A DNA stretch of 8,150 nucleotides from Ilumatobacteraceae bacterium (GTDB lineage Bacteria > Actinomycetota > Acidimicrobiia > Acidimicrobiales > Ilumatobacteraceae): positions 1 through 8,150 of the forward strand of contig JAEMRY010000058.1 in assembly GCA_016463105.1 (NCBI GenBank), read 5' to 3'. This document shows, in pieces, positions 1 through 7,311 of the stretch. Below the pieces are notes generated by a model, which did no database searches, had not been told where the DNA came from, and saw only the letters and a list, made by a program, of their open reading frames with translations. The translations under genes and the position numbers were made by a program. Numbering within the stretch: the first letter of the stretch is position 1; every line of letters begins with the position of its first letter.

Positions 1-289
1 CTTGCACAACCATCTGGTCAAGCCACCACAAACTCATGTTTCGCAATTGTGCCTGTTTTGCTACCTTGTACGGCGCTAAAGCCTCAGAGTTCTGTTTAGG
101 TTGCGCACCAAGGTCGGCGATACCAATCGCTGTTTTTACATCTCCATAATCGGGCAAACCAGCAGTAAGCAATTGCTGAGCCGAGACTTTGAAGCCTTGT
201 TTCAACATCTTGCCAAACTGCCCAGGCTTTGGACCGAACCCAACGCGATGCACCAGCCTCGCGATTGCTAAGCGGTCCGCTGACTTCAC
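1..289 (-). CDS. DUF1800 domain protein, N-terminal part (runs off left edge)
   Basis: The minus strand reads open from a GTG at 287-289 to the window edge, giving 96 codons with no stop. The first residues are MKSADRLAIARLVHRVGFGP, then a stretch ending in RNMSLWWLDQMV. An early 'A..L..R.GFGP' segment followed by an 'LR..WLD.MV' segment is the pattern I know from the N-terminus of DUF1800 (PF08811) proteins. The biochemical role of that family is not established. GTG was chosen because the frame upstream is closed by a stop 16 codons earlier, the only other candidate there is a TTG with no ribosome site, and the GTG has a weak AGAG about 10 bases upstream. No signal peptide is visible at this start. 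In many genomes DUF1800 genes sit next to DUF1501 genes, so such a neighbour may lie to the left. The gene diverges from the alpha-galactosidase and shows no functional link to it. The family call rests on recognised motifs only. Confidence 0.72.
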   Translation of the reverse strand, partial: MKSADRLAIARLVHRVGFGPKPGQFGKMLKQGFKVSAQQLLTAGLPDYGDVKTAIGIADLGAQPKQNSEALAPYKVAKQAQLRNMSLWWLDQMVVQ

Positions 290-340
290 GTTGGAAACTC
301 TAACTCTCTTAAGTAAAAAATTTGCTAACAAGAGATGTCA

Positions 341-369
341 TTCACACAAATCATCAGTCGGCGTATTAA
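341..369 (+). promoter_or_regulatory. Candidate sigma70-type promoter for the alpha-galactosidase operon
   Basis: TTCACA at 341-346 matches five of six bases of the -35 consensus. TATTAA at 364-369 matches four of six of the -10 consensus, with the ideal 17-bp spacer. It would start transcription near 376 and leave a leader of about 87 nt before the GTG at 463. Such matches arise by chance in AT-rich DNA, so this is a suggestion only. Confidence 0.3.
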
Positions 370-399
370 CTCAACTAATGCACATATCTCAGAGCGCGC

Positions 400-418
400 C
401 AATAACCTCGCAATAACC
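400..418 (+). repeat. Direct repeat CAATAACC, 11-bp phased
   Basis: CAATAACC occurs at 400-407 and again at 411-418, so the copies are 11 bp apart, about one helical turn. They lie 45-63 bp upstream of the alpha-galactosidase start, just downstream of the candidate promoter. Tandem half-sites on the same DNA face are typical of binding sites for dimeric or cooperative regulators, but two short copies could be coincidence. Confidence 0.3.
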
Positions 419-462
419 GTCAAGTGGCTTCAAATCGATTTGACTGGCAGACTTAATTCTTC

Positions 463-2565
463 GTGACAACTTCAGATCAACTCATTCATTTGTGCAAGGG
501 TGAACTCAGCGTCGTCGTCAGTACGCGCGGCAACGTACCCGCGATCGTCTATTGGGGATCATATTTAGGCGCAAGCCAACTTTCCGATGCGATGTTTTTG
601 CGACCTGTACTCGGCGGCGGAATTGATTTTGATGCACCACTCGCAATTATCCCCCAACATCACGACGGCTGGTTAGGTATTCCAGGACTTGAAGGATTTC
701 GCACGGACGCAAGCGCAATGTTTGCCCATCTACAAATCTCTACAACTGAAAAATCAAACACATCAGCAACATTTAATCTAAGCGACAAACACGCCGGACT
801 TGAAGCAATCTTGCAATTGCAAATTGATGCAGGTGACGTTCTCACTGTTTCGGCAACACTGCGAAACACCGGAAAAACTTCATACAACCTAAACGCACTT
901 CGTGTCGCCCTACCGATTACGGCATCGGCCAACGAAATACTTACCTTCGGTGGTCGTTGGGCAATGGAGTTCAGCGAACACCGAACACCATGGAGCGACT
1001 CGACTATATCTATAACAAATTTGCGCGGGCGAACATCGCACGAGAAATGGCCACTAATTTTTGCAGGAACTAGCGGCTTCTCTGAACAGCATGGCGAAGT
1101 GTGGGGTTGCCATGTTGGGTGGAGTGGAAATTTTGAAATCACAGCTGACGGCGTCACCGAACATCACAAACATCTACTTGTAGGCGAGCGACTAGTCGCG
1201 GGCGAAATTATTCTTCAACCCGGCGAGTCGTACACGGCACCAGTTATTTATGCAGTGCACTCAAGTCGTGGGTTGAGCAATGCATCGCAACAGTTTCATC
1301 GGTATGTCCGCTCACAAGAACAAAATCGCGAAATATCGCGGCCAGTGATTCTCAACACTTGGGAAGCCGTTTATTTCAATCATGACTTTGAGAAATTGAC
1401 CGCACTTGCAGATGTCGCTGCATCTGTTGGCGTTGAGCGCTTCGTGTTAGATGATGGTTGGTTTACGGGACGACGCAATGATTCTGCGGGGCTCGGTGAT
1501 TGGTCAGTTGACGCAACAGTATGGCCGCAAGGACTTACTCCACTGATTGAACATGTTCGAAGTCGCGACATGGAGTTCGGCATCTGGTTTGAACCAGAGA
1601 TGGTCAGTCCGAACAGCGATTTATTCCGCAAGCATCCAGACTGGGCATTGCAAGACGCTAGCTATCAACAGATAACCGGACGAAATCAACTCGTACTAGA
1701 TATGTCGCGTGAAGATGTTCGTGAATATTTGTTTGCGAGTATCTCAAATTTGCTTGACACGCATGACATTGCATATATCAAGTGGGATCACAACCGCGAT
1801 CTTGTTAGTGCTGGCGCACACGCTCAAACTCTCGGCACTTACGAATTACTAGATCGACTAAAGCGTAAGCATCCACTCGTGCAGTTTGAATCTTGTGCCT
1901 CAGGCGGAGGTCGAATTGATTTTGGAATTCTGCCGTATGTCAGTCGATTCTGGACAAGTGACTCGAATGACCCACTAGATCGAACACTCATTGCGCGCGG
2001 CGCCAAACGACTGATGCCACCCGAGATGCTCGGCAATCACATCGGCTCACGAATTAACCACATCACAAAACGCTCGCACTCATTGGCTTTTCGCGCATCA
2101 ACGGCAATTTTTGGCTGGCTTGGCGTCGAATTGAATTTGCTTACTGCTACGCCCGATGAATTAACACGCTTGACTGAAGTCATCGCACGATACAAAATCT
2201 TGCGCCCACTACTTCACTATGGAAACTCGTTCACTGAAGATCACTCGGACACGAATATTGTTGTGCACGGCGTAAACAGCCAAGATGGTTTGCAGACAAT
2301 TGTCTCAATAACACGATTGAATAGCGGCAACAGCAACCACCTCGACCCAATTCGCGTTCATGGTCTTGAGCCTCTATCACAATACGAAATCAAGCCATTA
2401 CATTTTGGAACACCAGCTTTTGCCCCACACCGTCAACTTCCGCAATGGATGCAAGATGCGAGATTTGTTTTATCTGGTTTGCAGTTGCAACAGATCGGTT
2501 TTATTTGTCCACCCTTGCTTCCTGCGTCGTCATTTATAGTAATGATAGAAAAAGTGGTGTCGTGA
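463..2565 (+). CDS. Alpha-galactosidase, glycoside hydrolase family 36
   Basis: This 700-residue enzyme should remove terminal alpha-linked galactose from sugars such as melibiose, raffinose or galactosyl-glycerol by a retaining mechanism. The order fits GH36: N-terminal beta-sandwich (about 1-290), TIM barrel (about 295-625) and C-terminal beta domain (about 630-698). Visible motifs are LDDGWF (329-334), WFEPEM (375-380), KWDHNRD (440-446) with the expected nucleophile D442, ESCASGGGR (476-484) for substrate binding, and WTSDSND (497-503) with the expected acid/base D500. The 58-residue gap between the catalytic aspartates suits the family. The length is typical of bacterial tetrameric GH36 enzymes. 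There is no signal peptide or membrane segment, so it is probably cytoplasmic. GTG 463 is the only sensible start because an in-frame TAA lies at 454-456. No clear Shine-Dalgarno precedes it. It is the first gene of a coupled unit with galT and galK, and its stop overlaps the galT start by 4 bp. The exact substrate cannot be read from sequence. Confidence 0.95.
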   Translation: MTTSDQLIHLCKGELSVVVSTRGNVPAIVYWGSYLGASQLSDAMFLRPVLGGGIDFDAPLAIIPQHHDGWLGIPGLEGFRTDASAMFAHLQISTTEKSNTSATFNLSDKHAGLEAILQLQIDAGDVLTVSATLRNTGKTSYNLNALRVALPITASANEILTFGGRWAMEFSEHRTPWSDSTISITNLRGRTSHEKWPLIFAGTSGFSEQHGEVWGCHVGWSGNFEITADGVTEHHKHLLVGERLVAGEIILQPGESYTAPVIYAVHSSRGLSNASQQFHRYVRSQEQNREISRPVILNTWEAVYFNHDFEKLTALADVAASVGVERFVLDDGWFTGRRNDSAGLGDWSVDATVWPQGLTPLIEHVRSRDMEFGIWFEPEMVSPNSDLFRKHPDWALQDASYQQITGRNQLVLDMSREDVREYLFASISNLLDTHDIAYIKWDHNRDLVSAGAHAQTLGTYELLDRLKRKHPLVQFESCASGGGRIDFGILPYVSRFWTSDSNDPLDRTLIARGAKRLMPPEMLGNHIGSRINHITKRSHSLAFRASTAIFGWLGVELNLLTATPDELTRLTEVIARYKILRPLLHYGNSFTEDHSDTNIVVHGVNSQDGLQTIVSITRLNSGNSNHLDPIRVHGLEPLSQYEIKPLHFGTPAFAPHRQLPQWMQDARFVLSGLQLQQIGFICPPLLPASSFIVMIEKVVS

Positions 2566-3410
2566 ACAGCAACGAGCGAATTGATCCTCATACAGGCACA
2601 AAAGTGCACATTGTTTCTGCTCGGCAAAATCGTCCCAACTCGCCGACCACTGACTGTCCGTTTTGTGTTGGCGGTCTCGAAGCCGCAAACCAATACCTTG
2701 TCAAATCAATTCCAAATCGATGGCCTGCACTTGATTCTGGAGTGTGTGAAGTTGTCCTTTACTCGTCACAGCACGATGCATCGTTTGCTTCTCTAGGACC
2801 AACCGGCATCAGAAGGGTCATCGACCTTTGGGCAGAGCGCACCGAGAAATTGCTACAGCGAGACGATATTGAATACGTTTTAATTTTTGAAAACCGAGGT
2901 GCAGAAGTTGGCGCGACAATTCAACATCCACACGGTCAGATCTATGCGTTTGATCATGTCCCTGCCCGCCAACATCGGTTACTTAGTTCACCTTGGACGC
3001 CAGACAAAGATATGGGATCACGTGAGATTATTTCAACCAAGGATTTCGTTTCATACACGCAGTTCGCATCGATTCACCCGATGTCACTCGTTGTTGCGCC
3101 ACATCAACGAGTTGCTTCGATTCAAGAACTTTCAGAGGCTCAACGCACTGGTTTTGCAGAAATTCTTCATCAAATCTTTTCTGCACTCGACAAACTTTAT
3201 TCGACGCCGATCCCCTACATGATGTGGATCACTCAGTCTCCGCGTTCGAAAAACTACAACAATCCATGGCTAAATATGGAGATAGTTTCTCCTTGGCGCG
3301 CGCAAAATATACCGCGTTATATCGCAGCAGCCGAAGTATCAACAGAAGAATATTTCAATCCTGTTGATCCTGCCGACATTGCACAGCGACTGCGCGACTT
3401 GATCATCTAA
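2562..3410 (+). CDS. galT: Galactose-1-phosphate uridylyltransferase
   Basis: GalT transfers UMP from UDP-glucose to galactose-1-phosphate, giving UDP-galactose and glucose-1-phosphate (Leloir pathway, cytoplasm). From GTG 2562 it has 282 residues. It begins with RIDPHTG (6-12) and RQNRP (21-25), then CPFC (32-35), H71 in an SSQHD segment, FENRG (109-113) and HPHGQ (122-126). By comparison with the E. coli enzyme, H124 is the UMP-accepting nucleophile, and C32, C35, H71 and H122 match the structural zinc ligands. The two histidines of the E. coli iron site appear replaced (LNMEI at 237-241). At 282 residues it is much shorter than the roughly 350 of E. coli, resembling a compact actinobacterial form. 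GTG 2562 was chosen because it forms a GTGA overlap with the upstream stop and sits just before the conserved N-terminus. An in-frame ATG at 2445 would add 39 unrelated residues inside the upstream gene. Its stop overlaps the galK start by one base. Confidence 0.95.
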   Translation: MNSNERIDPHTGTKVHIVSARQNRPNSPTTDCPFCVGGLEAANQYLVKSIPNRWPALDSGVCEVVLYSSQHDASFASLGPTGIRRVIDLWAERTEKLLQRDDIEYVLIFENRGAEVGATIQHPHGQIYAFDHVPARQHRLLSSPWTPDKDMGSREIISTKDFVSYTQFASIHPMSLVVAPHQRVASIQELSEAQRTGFAEILHQIFSALDKLYSTPIPYMMWITQSPRSKNYNNPWLNMEIVSPWRAQNIPRYIAAAEVSTEEYFNPVDPADIAQRLRDLII

Positions 3411-4396
3411 TGCGCGCGATTGCACCTGGTCGCGTCAATCTGATTGGTGACCACACCGATTACACCGGCGGATTGGTTTTTCCAATGGCGATTGACCGAT
3501 TCACCACGATTGATGCTGATGTGCGAGACACTCAAACAATTGAATTGCACTCGCAAGACGAAGAACAAGATGCAATTATTCAACTTCCTGTTACTAAAGA
3601 TAATTCATTTGCTTCGGGTTGGGCTCGCTATATCGCTGCCGTGGCCAGCGAATGTAATCCGACTCGCGGCATAAAAGGAAATATTTCAACCACAATTCCG
3701 ATTGGTAGCGGATTGTCATCAAGCGCAGCGCTCGAGGTTGCCACGGCACTTGCATTGGGTTTCTCGGGGTCTGCGAGCGAACTTGCGCGATTGGCTCAGC
3801 GCGCTGAACACATTGCCACTGGCGTTCCGACTGGGATCATGGATCAACTGTGCATTGCATCAGCGAAACAACACCACGCAATGCTGATCGACTGCAACAT
3901 CCTTGAGATTGAACATATTGCCCTTCCAGAAAATGTACAAGTGCTCGTTCGGTTTATCACCCATCGCACGCTCGTCGGTTCGCAATATGCCGAACGCGTC
4001 AAACAGTGCTCAGATGCAGAATCAATTATTGGTCCGTTGCGCAAGGCGACGCTTGCTTCAGTTGATTCAATTTCTGATTTGACGACACGAATACGTGCAC
4101 GCCATGTGATTAGTGAAAATCAACGCGTCCGAGATTTTGCGCTTGCTCTCAAATCAAATGACTTAGTTACGGCTGGATCACTGATGAATCAAAGTCACAC
4201 ATCACTTGCAAATGATTTTTCAACTTCAACACCTGCAATGGATAACGCAGTGAGTGAACTGCAGCAAACAACTGGTGTATTCGGCGCGCGAATGACGGGT
4301 GGTGGATTTGGCGGTTGCGTCGTCGCGTTGTGTTCACGAGATGCGCAAATTGAAGGCTGGAAAGTTTCAGCGGCTGGTGCTGCGCACATCGCGTGA
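3410..4396 (+). CDS. galK: Galactokinase (GHMP kinase), short N-terminus
   Basis: Galactokinase phosphorylates alpha-D-galactose with ATP to galactose-1-phosphate, the substrate of GalT encoded just upstream. The 328-residue protein carries the galactokinase signature APGRVNLIGDHTDY (5-18), the GHMP ATP-binding loop PIGSGLSSSAA (97-107), GIMDQ (142-146) and the C-terminal MTGGGFGGC (295-303). By comparison with characterised galactokinases, R8 and D145 are the catalytic pair and H15 and D17 line the sugar site. D14 replaces the usual glutamate of the G-E-H-T-D-Y motif. The protein lacks the usual 20 or more residues before this motif, and no in-frame ATG, GTG or TTG lies between the stop at 3365-3367 and ATG 3410, so the short N-terminus looks real. 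Translation should be coupled to galT because TAA and ATG share one base. The last 30 bp lie antisense to the end of the convergent beta-galactosidase gene, leaving no room for a terminator between them. Another GHMP kinase is possible but unlikely given the signature and neighbours. Confidence 0.94.
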   Translation: MRAIAPGRVNLIGDHTDYTGGLVFPMAIDRFTTIDADVRDTQTIELHSQDEEQDAIIQLPVTKDNSFASGWARYIAAVASECNPTRGIKGNISTTIPIGSGLSSSAALEVATALALGFSGSASELARLAQRAEHIATGVPTGIMDQLCIASAKQHHAMLIDCNILEIEHIALPENVQVLVRFITHRTLVGSQYAERVKQCSDAESIIGPLRKATLASVDSISDLTTRIRARHVISENQRVRDFALALKSNDLVTAGSLMNQSHTSLANDFSTSTPAMDNAVSELQQTTGVFGARMTGGGFGGCVVALCSRDAQIEGWKVSAAGAAHIA

Positions 4397-7294
4397 CACA
4401 ACATAAGCAAATTTATAAGTGCCAGCACTAACCCGATATTGCGGCAATACATCTGGTCCACAACTCCCAGTGCCGAGCCCCCTGTGAGCAACATCAATAT
4501 TCATAGTCAGATATTTGCGCTTGCGTAATTCTGTTTGGTCTTTTGCGCGGTAAAGATCATCCGTTGTATACGGCAGTGCAGACATATTTAGCAAACAGCC
4601 ATCAGCTTCGATTTTGATTATCTCGCCAGTCTGTTCGTTGCTAATTTCAAACCATCGACAATCTGTTCGCAAACCATATTCTTGGGGAACCAAATAAGGC
4701 AGTTCATCGGGTGCAGATGAATAAATACCGAGCATCGCTGAGGATTGTCTATCGCCATAACACTCGTGTGGACCGTTACCGAACCATTTGAGTTGCGCAA
4801 ACCCTGGTGGCAATGCAAACGTCACACCGACACGCGGTAGATCGTCAAACTTTTTTGGCACCACCACCGTGTGCTCGTAACGAATCGAACCATCTGATCG
4901 TTGTTCATGCTTGACAGAGTGTTTGACTAACGATTTTGCATCACCGTCAAGACCCTCTGCTTGCCAACGCTTGAGCGTTGTGGTTTTAACCCACGAAAGA
5001 TCGGGCAACAATTTGAAGCCATCATTATCGATTGGCGCACGCCAAATAGTCAACTCGGGTAGCACTTCAACAGATAATTTCTTGTTGGCAGACACTGCAA
5101 CCTTGTTTGGCTTCTTTGCCCGCAAAATCACTTGATCCCATGCGACAAGATGATCAGCCGAGCACCACGACTCGGTGCGCCTAGTTCTCCACAACACATT
5201 GAGTCGAACATCGCCAGCAACAGGCATAGCGCCCAGAAATTTAACTAGTTTTATTTTAGAAGCCGAGATATTTGCAACAGGCAAAACGCCCCGCCGCACG
5301 ACTGCTCCATCTACGACAACCTCAAAGATCGGCTTTAACCACGCGGTGTCACGAAAACTTTGCCGATTTTTGATTTCTAAAACTACGCCAGACTTTGATT
5401 TTTTAATTTTCATCGCAACAGGGCGATGTACCCACGCCACTTCACGCATCGCAGGATGCGGAGTGAGATCCGAATGCATTAAACCATCGGCTACAAAGTT
5501 GCCGTCGTTTGGCGAGTCACCAAATTGTCCACCGTATGCAAATCGCTCTTGGCCGTTGGGCAACTTCTGGCGAATGCCGTGGTCTTTCCATTCCCAAATA
5601 AACCCGCCTTGTAAGCCAGGCGTACTGTCAAAAACTTTCCAATAATCAGCCAGCGAACCGTTTGAGTTGCCCATTGCATGGTTGTATTCACAAATAATCA
5701 GCGGACGTTGACGCTTCTTGCTTTTGCCATACGACTCGACCGCGGCGATGCTCGTATACATCGGCGCAACAACATCGGTTGCGTCAAGCCCTCCATCAAA
5801 CCAGTTGGTGTGAAAAATCGCACCTTCATAATGAAGTGGCCGCGAAGGATCATATGAACGAATCCATTTCGCTACGGCATCATGTACTTCGCCATATCCA
5901 GATTCGTTACCGAGCGACCAAATAATAATGCTCGGATGATTTTTATCGCGCTCAACCATTCGCGATACTCGCGAAACCCAGGTTGATCGATAATTCGGAT
6001 CGTTGCACAAACTTGACATCCAAGCGTGGCTCTCGACATTCGCTTCATCTACGACATACAGCCCGAGTTCATCGCAAATATCTAGAAACTTCGGATCATT
6101 CGGATAATGCGAGCACCGAACCGAATTGATGTTGTGTTGTTTCATCGCCAGCACATCGGCTCGCATATCTTCAACCGTTACTGCTTTGCCTCGATCAGGG
6201 TGATGATCGTGACGGTTAACGCCTTGAATCATGATTCGCTTGCCGTTTACAAGAAGGTCACCATCTACGACTGCGATTTTTCTGAAACCAATTATCTGCT
6301 CTGTTGAATCAATGACTACTCCGTTCGCATCGCTGAGCACAATTCGAACAATGTAACGATTTGGTATTTCGGCTGACCATAACTTTGCTCGGGCAACACT
6401 CCACGAGATATCCGATGTGTGTCCGGTGAATTCGTACGGTCGTTCTAAATAAGGCACCGAAGATTTATTTTTCTTGCCGATCTGTTTACCGGCCTGCTTG
6501 CCGGCACGTTCACCATCGATCACATGTAACGTCGCTACCACAGACATACCTTTAGGAAATCGCTTGTCAGCAGGAGCGGCAACAGTCGTTCGCACACGAA
6601 CAGACCCTGAACCGATCAGTGAGTCACCCAGATCATCAACTTGCGCATCGACCCTGACATCATGAATCCGAATTTGTGATTGCGCTTCAACGAATATTTC
6701 ACGATGCAGACCAGCCATCCACCATTGGTCTTGATCTTCGACATACGACTGCGCCGAGTAGCGACACACAGTAATTGCAATTACATTCGCACCTTCACGC
6801 ACGAATGACGAAATGTCGTATTCACTGGCGAGTCTGCTGTCGGTTCCATAGCCAACAAACTGACCATTTATGCGAACTGAGTGCACACTTTCTGCTCCCC
6901 CGACATGCAAAATAATTCGCCGACCAGACCAGCTTGAATCAACCGTAAAACTGCGCCGATAAACCGCAGTCGGAATCTCTGATGGCAAATACGGCGGTGG
7001 CTCTCGCCATGGCATCGCAATATTTGTATAGTGCGGAACATCGCCCAAATTAAACAAAGTCCAGTTACTAGGAACAGGAATATTGAACCATTCGCGATCG
7101 TCGCAGGTCTCACCTAATTCTTGAAGGGTTACTTCGGTCGGATGCGCAAATCGCTTGATGCGCCATTCGCCGTTGAGTGAAACTCGTTGACTCGCTTGAG
7201 CAACAAATGGTGAACGCATTGGTAATCGATTTATCTGCACGGCATTTGGGTCTGCCCACAATTTCAATTCATTCAACTCGGGCGCTACAGCCAT
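4367..7294 (-). CDS. lacZ: Beta-galactosidase, GH2 LacZ type
   Basis: This 975-residue enzyme should hydrolyse beta-galactosides such as lactose. It shows the five-part LacZ plan: sugar-binding beta domain (about 40-215, with LNGEW and EDQDQWWM at 186-193), immunoglobulin-like domain (about 217-335), TIM barrel (about 337-630), a second beta domain (about 640-730) and the C-terminal Bgal_small domain (about 735-970, with PIDNDG and GNGPHECYGDR). NRHDHH at 360-365 and VESH at 420-423 match conserved barrel residues. GNESG gives the acid/base E464 and ICEYNHAMGNS gives the nucleophile E536, equivalent to E. coli E461 and E537. E421, H423 and E464 match the magnesium ligands. ATG 7294 fits because NPxxxQxNRL of LacZ N-termini follows within 25 residues. 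No signal peptide is present, and no strong Shine-Dalgarno precedes the start. A lysine-glutamine repeat interrupts domain 2. The gene converges on and overlaps galK, so it is transcribed separately, probably from the 7295-7384 region. Some GH2 homologues prefer substrates other than lactose. Confidence 0.96.
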   Translation of the reverse strand: MAVAPELNELKLWADPNAVQINRLPMRSPFVAQASQRVSLNGEWRIKRFAHPTEVTLQELGETCDDREWFNIPVPSNWTLFNLGDVPHYTNIAMPWREPPPYLPSEIPTAVYRRSFTVDSSWSGRRIILHVGGAESVHSVRINGQFVGYGTDSRLASEYDISSFVREGANVIAITVCRYSAQSYVEDQDQWWMAGLHREIFVEAQSQIRIHDVRVDAQVDDLGDSLIGSGSVRVRTTVAAPADKRFPKGMSVVATLHVIDGERAGKQAGKQIGKKNKSSVPYLERPYEFTGHTSDISWSVARAKLWSAEIPNRYIVRIVLSDANGVVIDSTEQIIGFRKIAVVDGDLLVNGKRIMIQGVNRHDHHPDRGKAVTVEDMRADVLAMKQHNINSVRCSHYPNDPKFLDICDELGLYVVDEANVESHAWMSSLCNDPNYRSTWVSRVSRMVERDKNHPSIIIWSLGNESGYGEVHDAVAKWIRSYDPSRPLHYEGAIFHTNWFDGGLDATDVVAPMYTSIAAVESYGKSKKRQRPLIICEYNHAMGNSNGSLADYWKVFDSTPGLQGGFIWEWKDHGIRQKLPNGQERFAYGGQFGDSPNDGNFVADGLMHSDLTPHPAMREVAWVHRPVAMKIKKSKSGVVLEIKNRQSFRDTAWLKPIFEVVVDGAVVRRGVLPVANISASKIKLVKFLGAMPVAGDVRLNVLWRTRRTESWCSADHLVAWDQVILRAKKPNKVAVSANKKLSVEVLPELTIWRAPIDNDGFKLLPDLSWVKTTTLKRWQAEGLDGDAKSLVKHSVKHEQRSDGSIRYEHTVVVPKKFDDLPRVGVTFALPPGFAQLKWFGNGPHECYGDRQSSAMLGIYSSAPDELPYLVPQEYGLRTDCRWFEISNEQTGEIIKIEADGCLLNMSALPYTTDDLYRAKDQTELRKRKYLTMNIDVAHRGLGTGSCGPDVLPQYRVSAGTYKFAYVVSRDVRSTSR
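6470..6505 (-). repeat. In-frame 12-nt tandem repeat in lacZ (AGKQ units)
   Basis: Three consecutive 12-nt units on the minus strand encode AGKQ-AGKQ-IGKK at residues 264-275 of the beta-galactosidase, followed by NKSS. The first two units (6494-6505 and 6482-6493) differ at two bases and the third is more diverged. The stretch is basic and low in complexity. It falls in the immunoglobulin-like domain 2, where it should form a surface loop. It most likely arose by slippage duplication. Confidence 0.7.
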
Positions 7295-7311
7295 CGTTAC
7301 ATCACGATTCT

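Larger units (their letters stand above)
290..462. promoter_or_regulatory. Divergent intergenic region, DUF1800 / alpha-galactosidase
   Basis: This 173-bp AT-rich gap separates two divergent genes, so it should hold promoters for both. Towards the left gene, a weak minus-strand pair ATGACA (341-336) and TTTACT (317-312) is spaced by 18 bp. A short inverted repeat TCTCTT (305-310) / AAGAGA (330-335) brackets that area. Towards the right gene there is a somewhat better pair and a direct repeat, both listed separately. No coding frame here is convincing: the open plus-strand frame at 189-416 lies mostly antisense to the DUF1800 gene and resembles nothing known. Confidence 0.55.

Noticed and set aside
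305..335. TCTCTT / AAGAGA inverted repeat as a terminator or operator
   Set aside because: The arms are only 6 bp, are separated by 19 bp and are of low complexity. This is weak enough to be chance.
189..416. Plus-strand 75-residue frame
   Set aside because: Its first 100 bases are antisense to the DUF1800 gene, and the protein has no recognisable motif.
660..1157. Minus-strand 165-residue frame within the alpha-galactosidase
   Set aside because: It is fully antisense to a confidently identified enzyme, has no motif, and is a shadow of the codon pattern.
2445..2561. Extended galT start at ATG 2445
   Set aside because: The 39 extra residues lie inside the alpha-galactosidase gene and resemble no GalT. 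The GTG at 2562 overlaps the stop in the usual coupled way and sits just before the conserved N-terminus.
5175..5645. Plus-strand 156-residue frame within lacZ
   Set aside because: It is fully antisense to the beta-galactosidase barrel and nearby domains, with low-complexity Arg/Thr/Ser/Pro composition and no family features.
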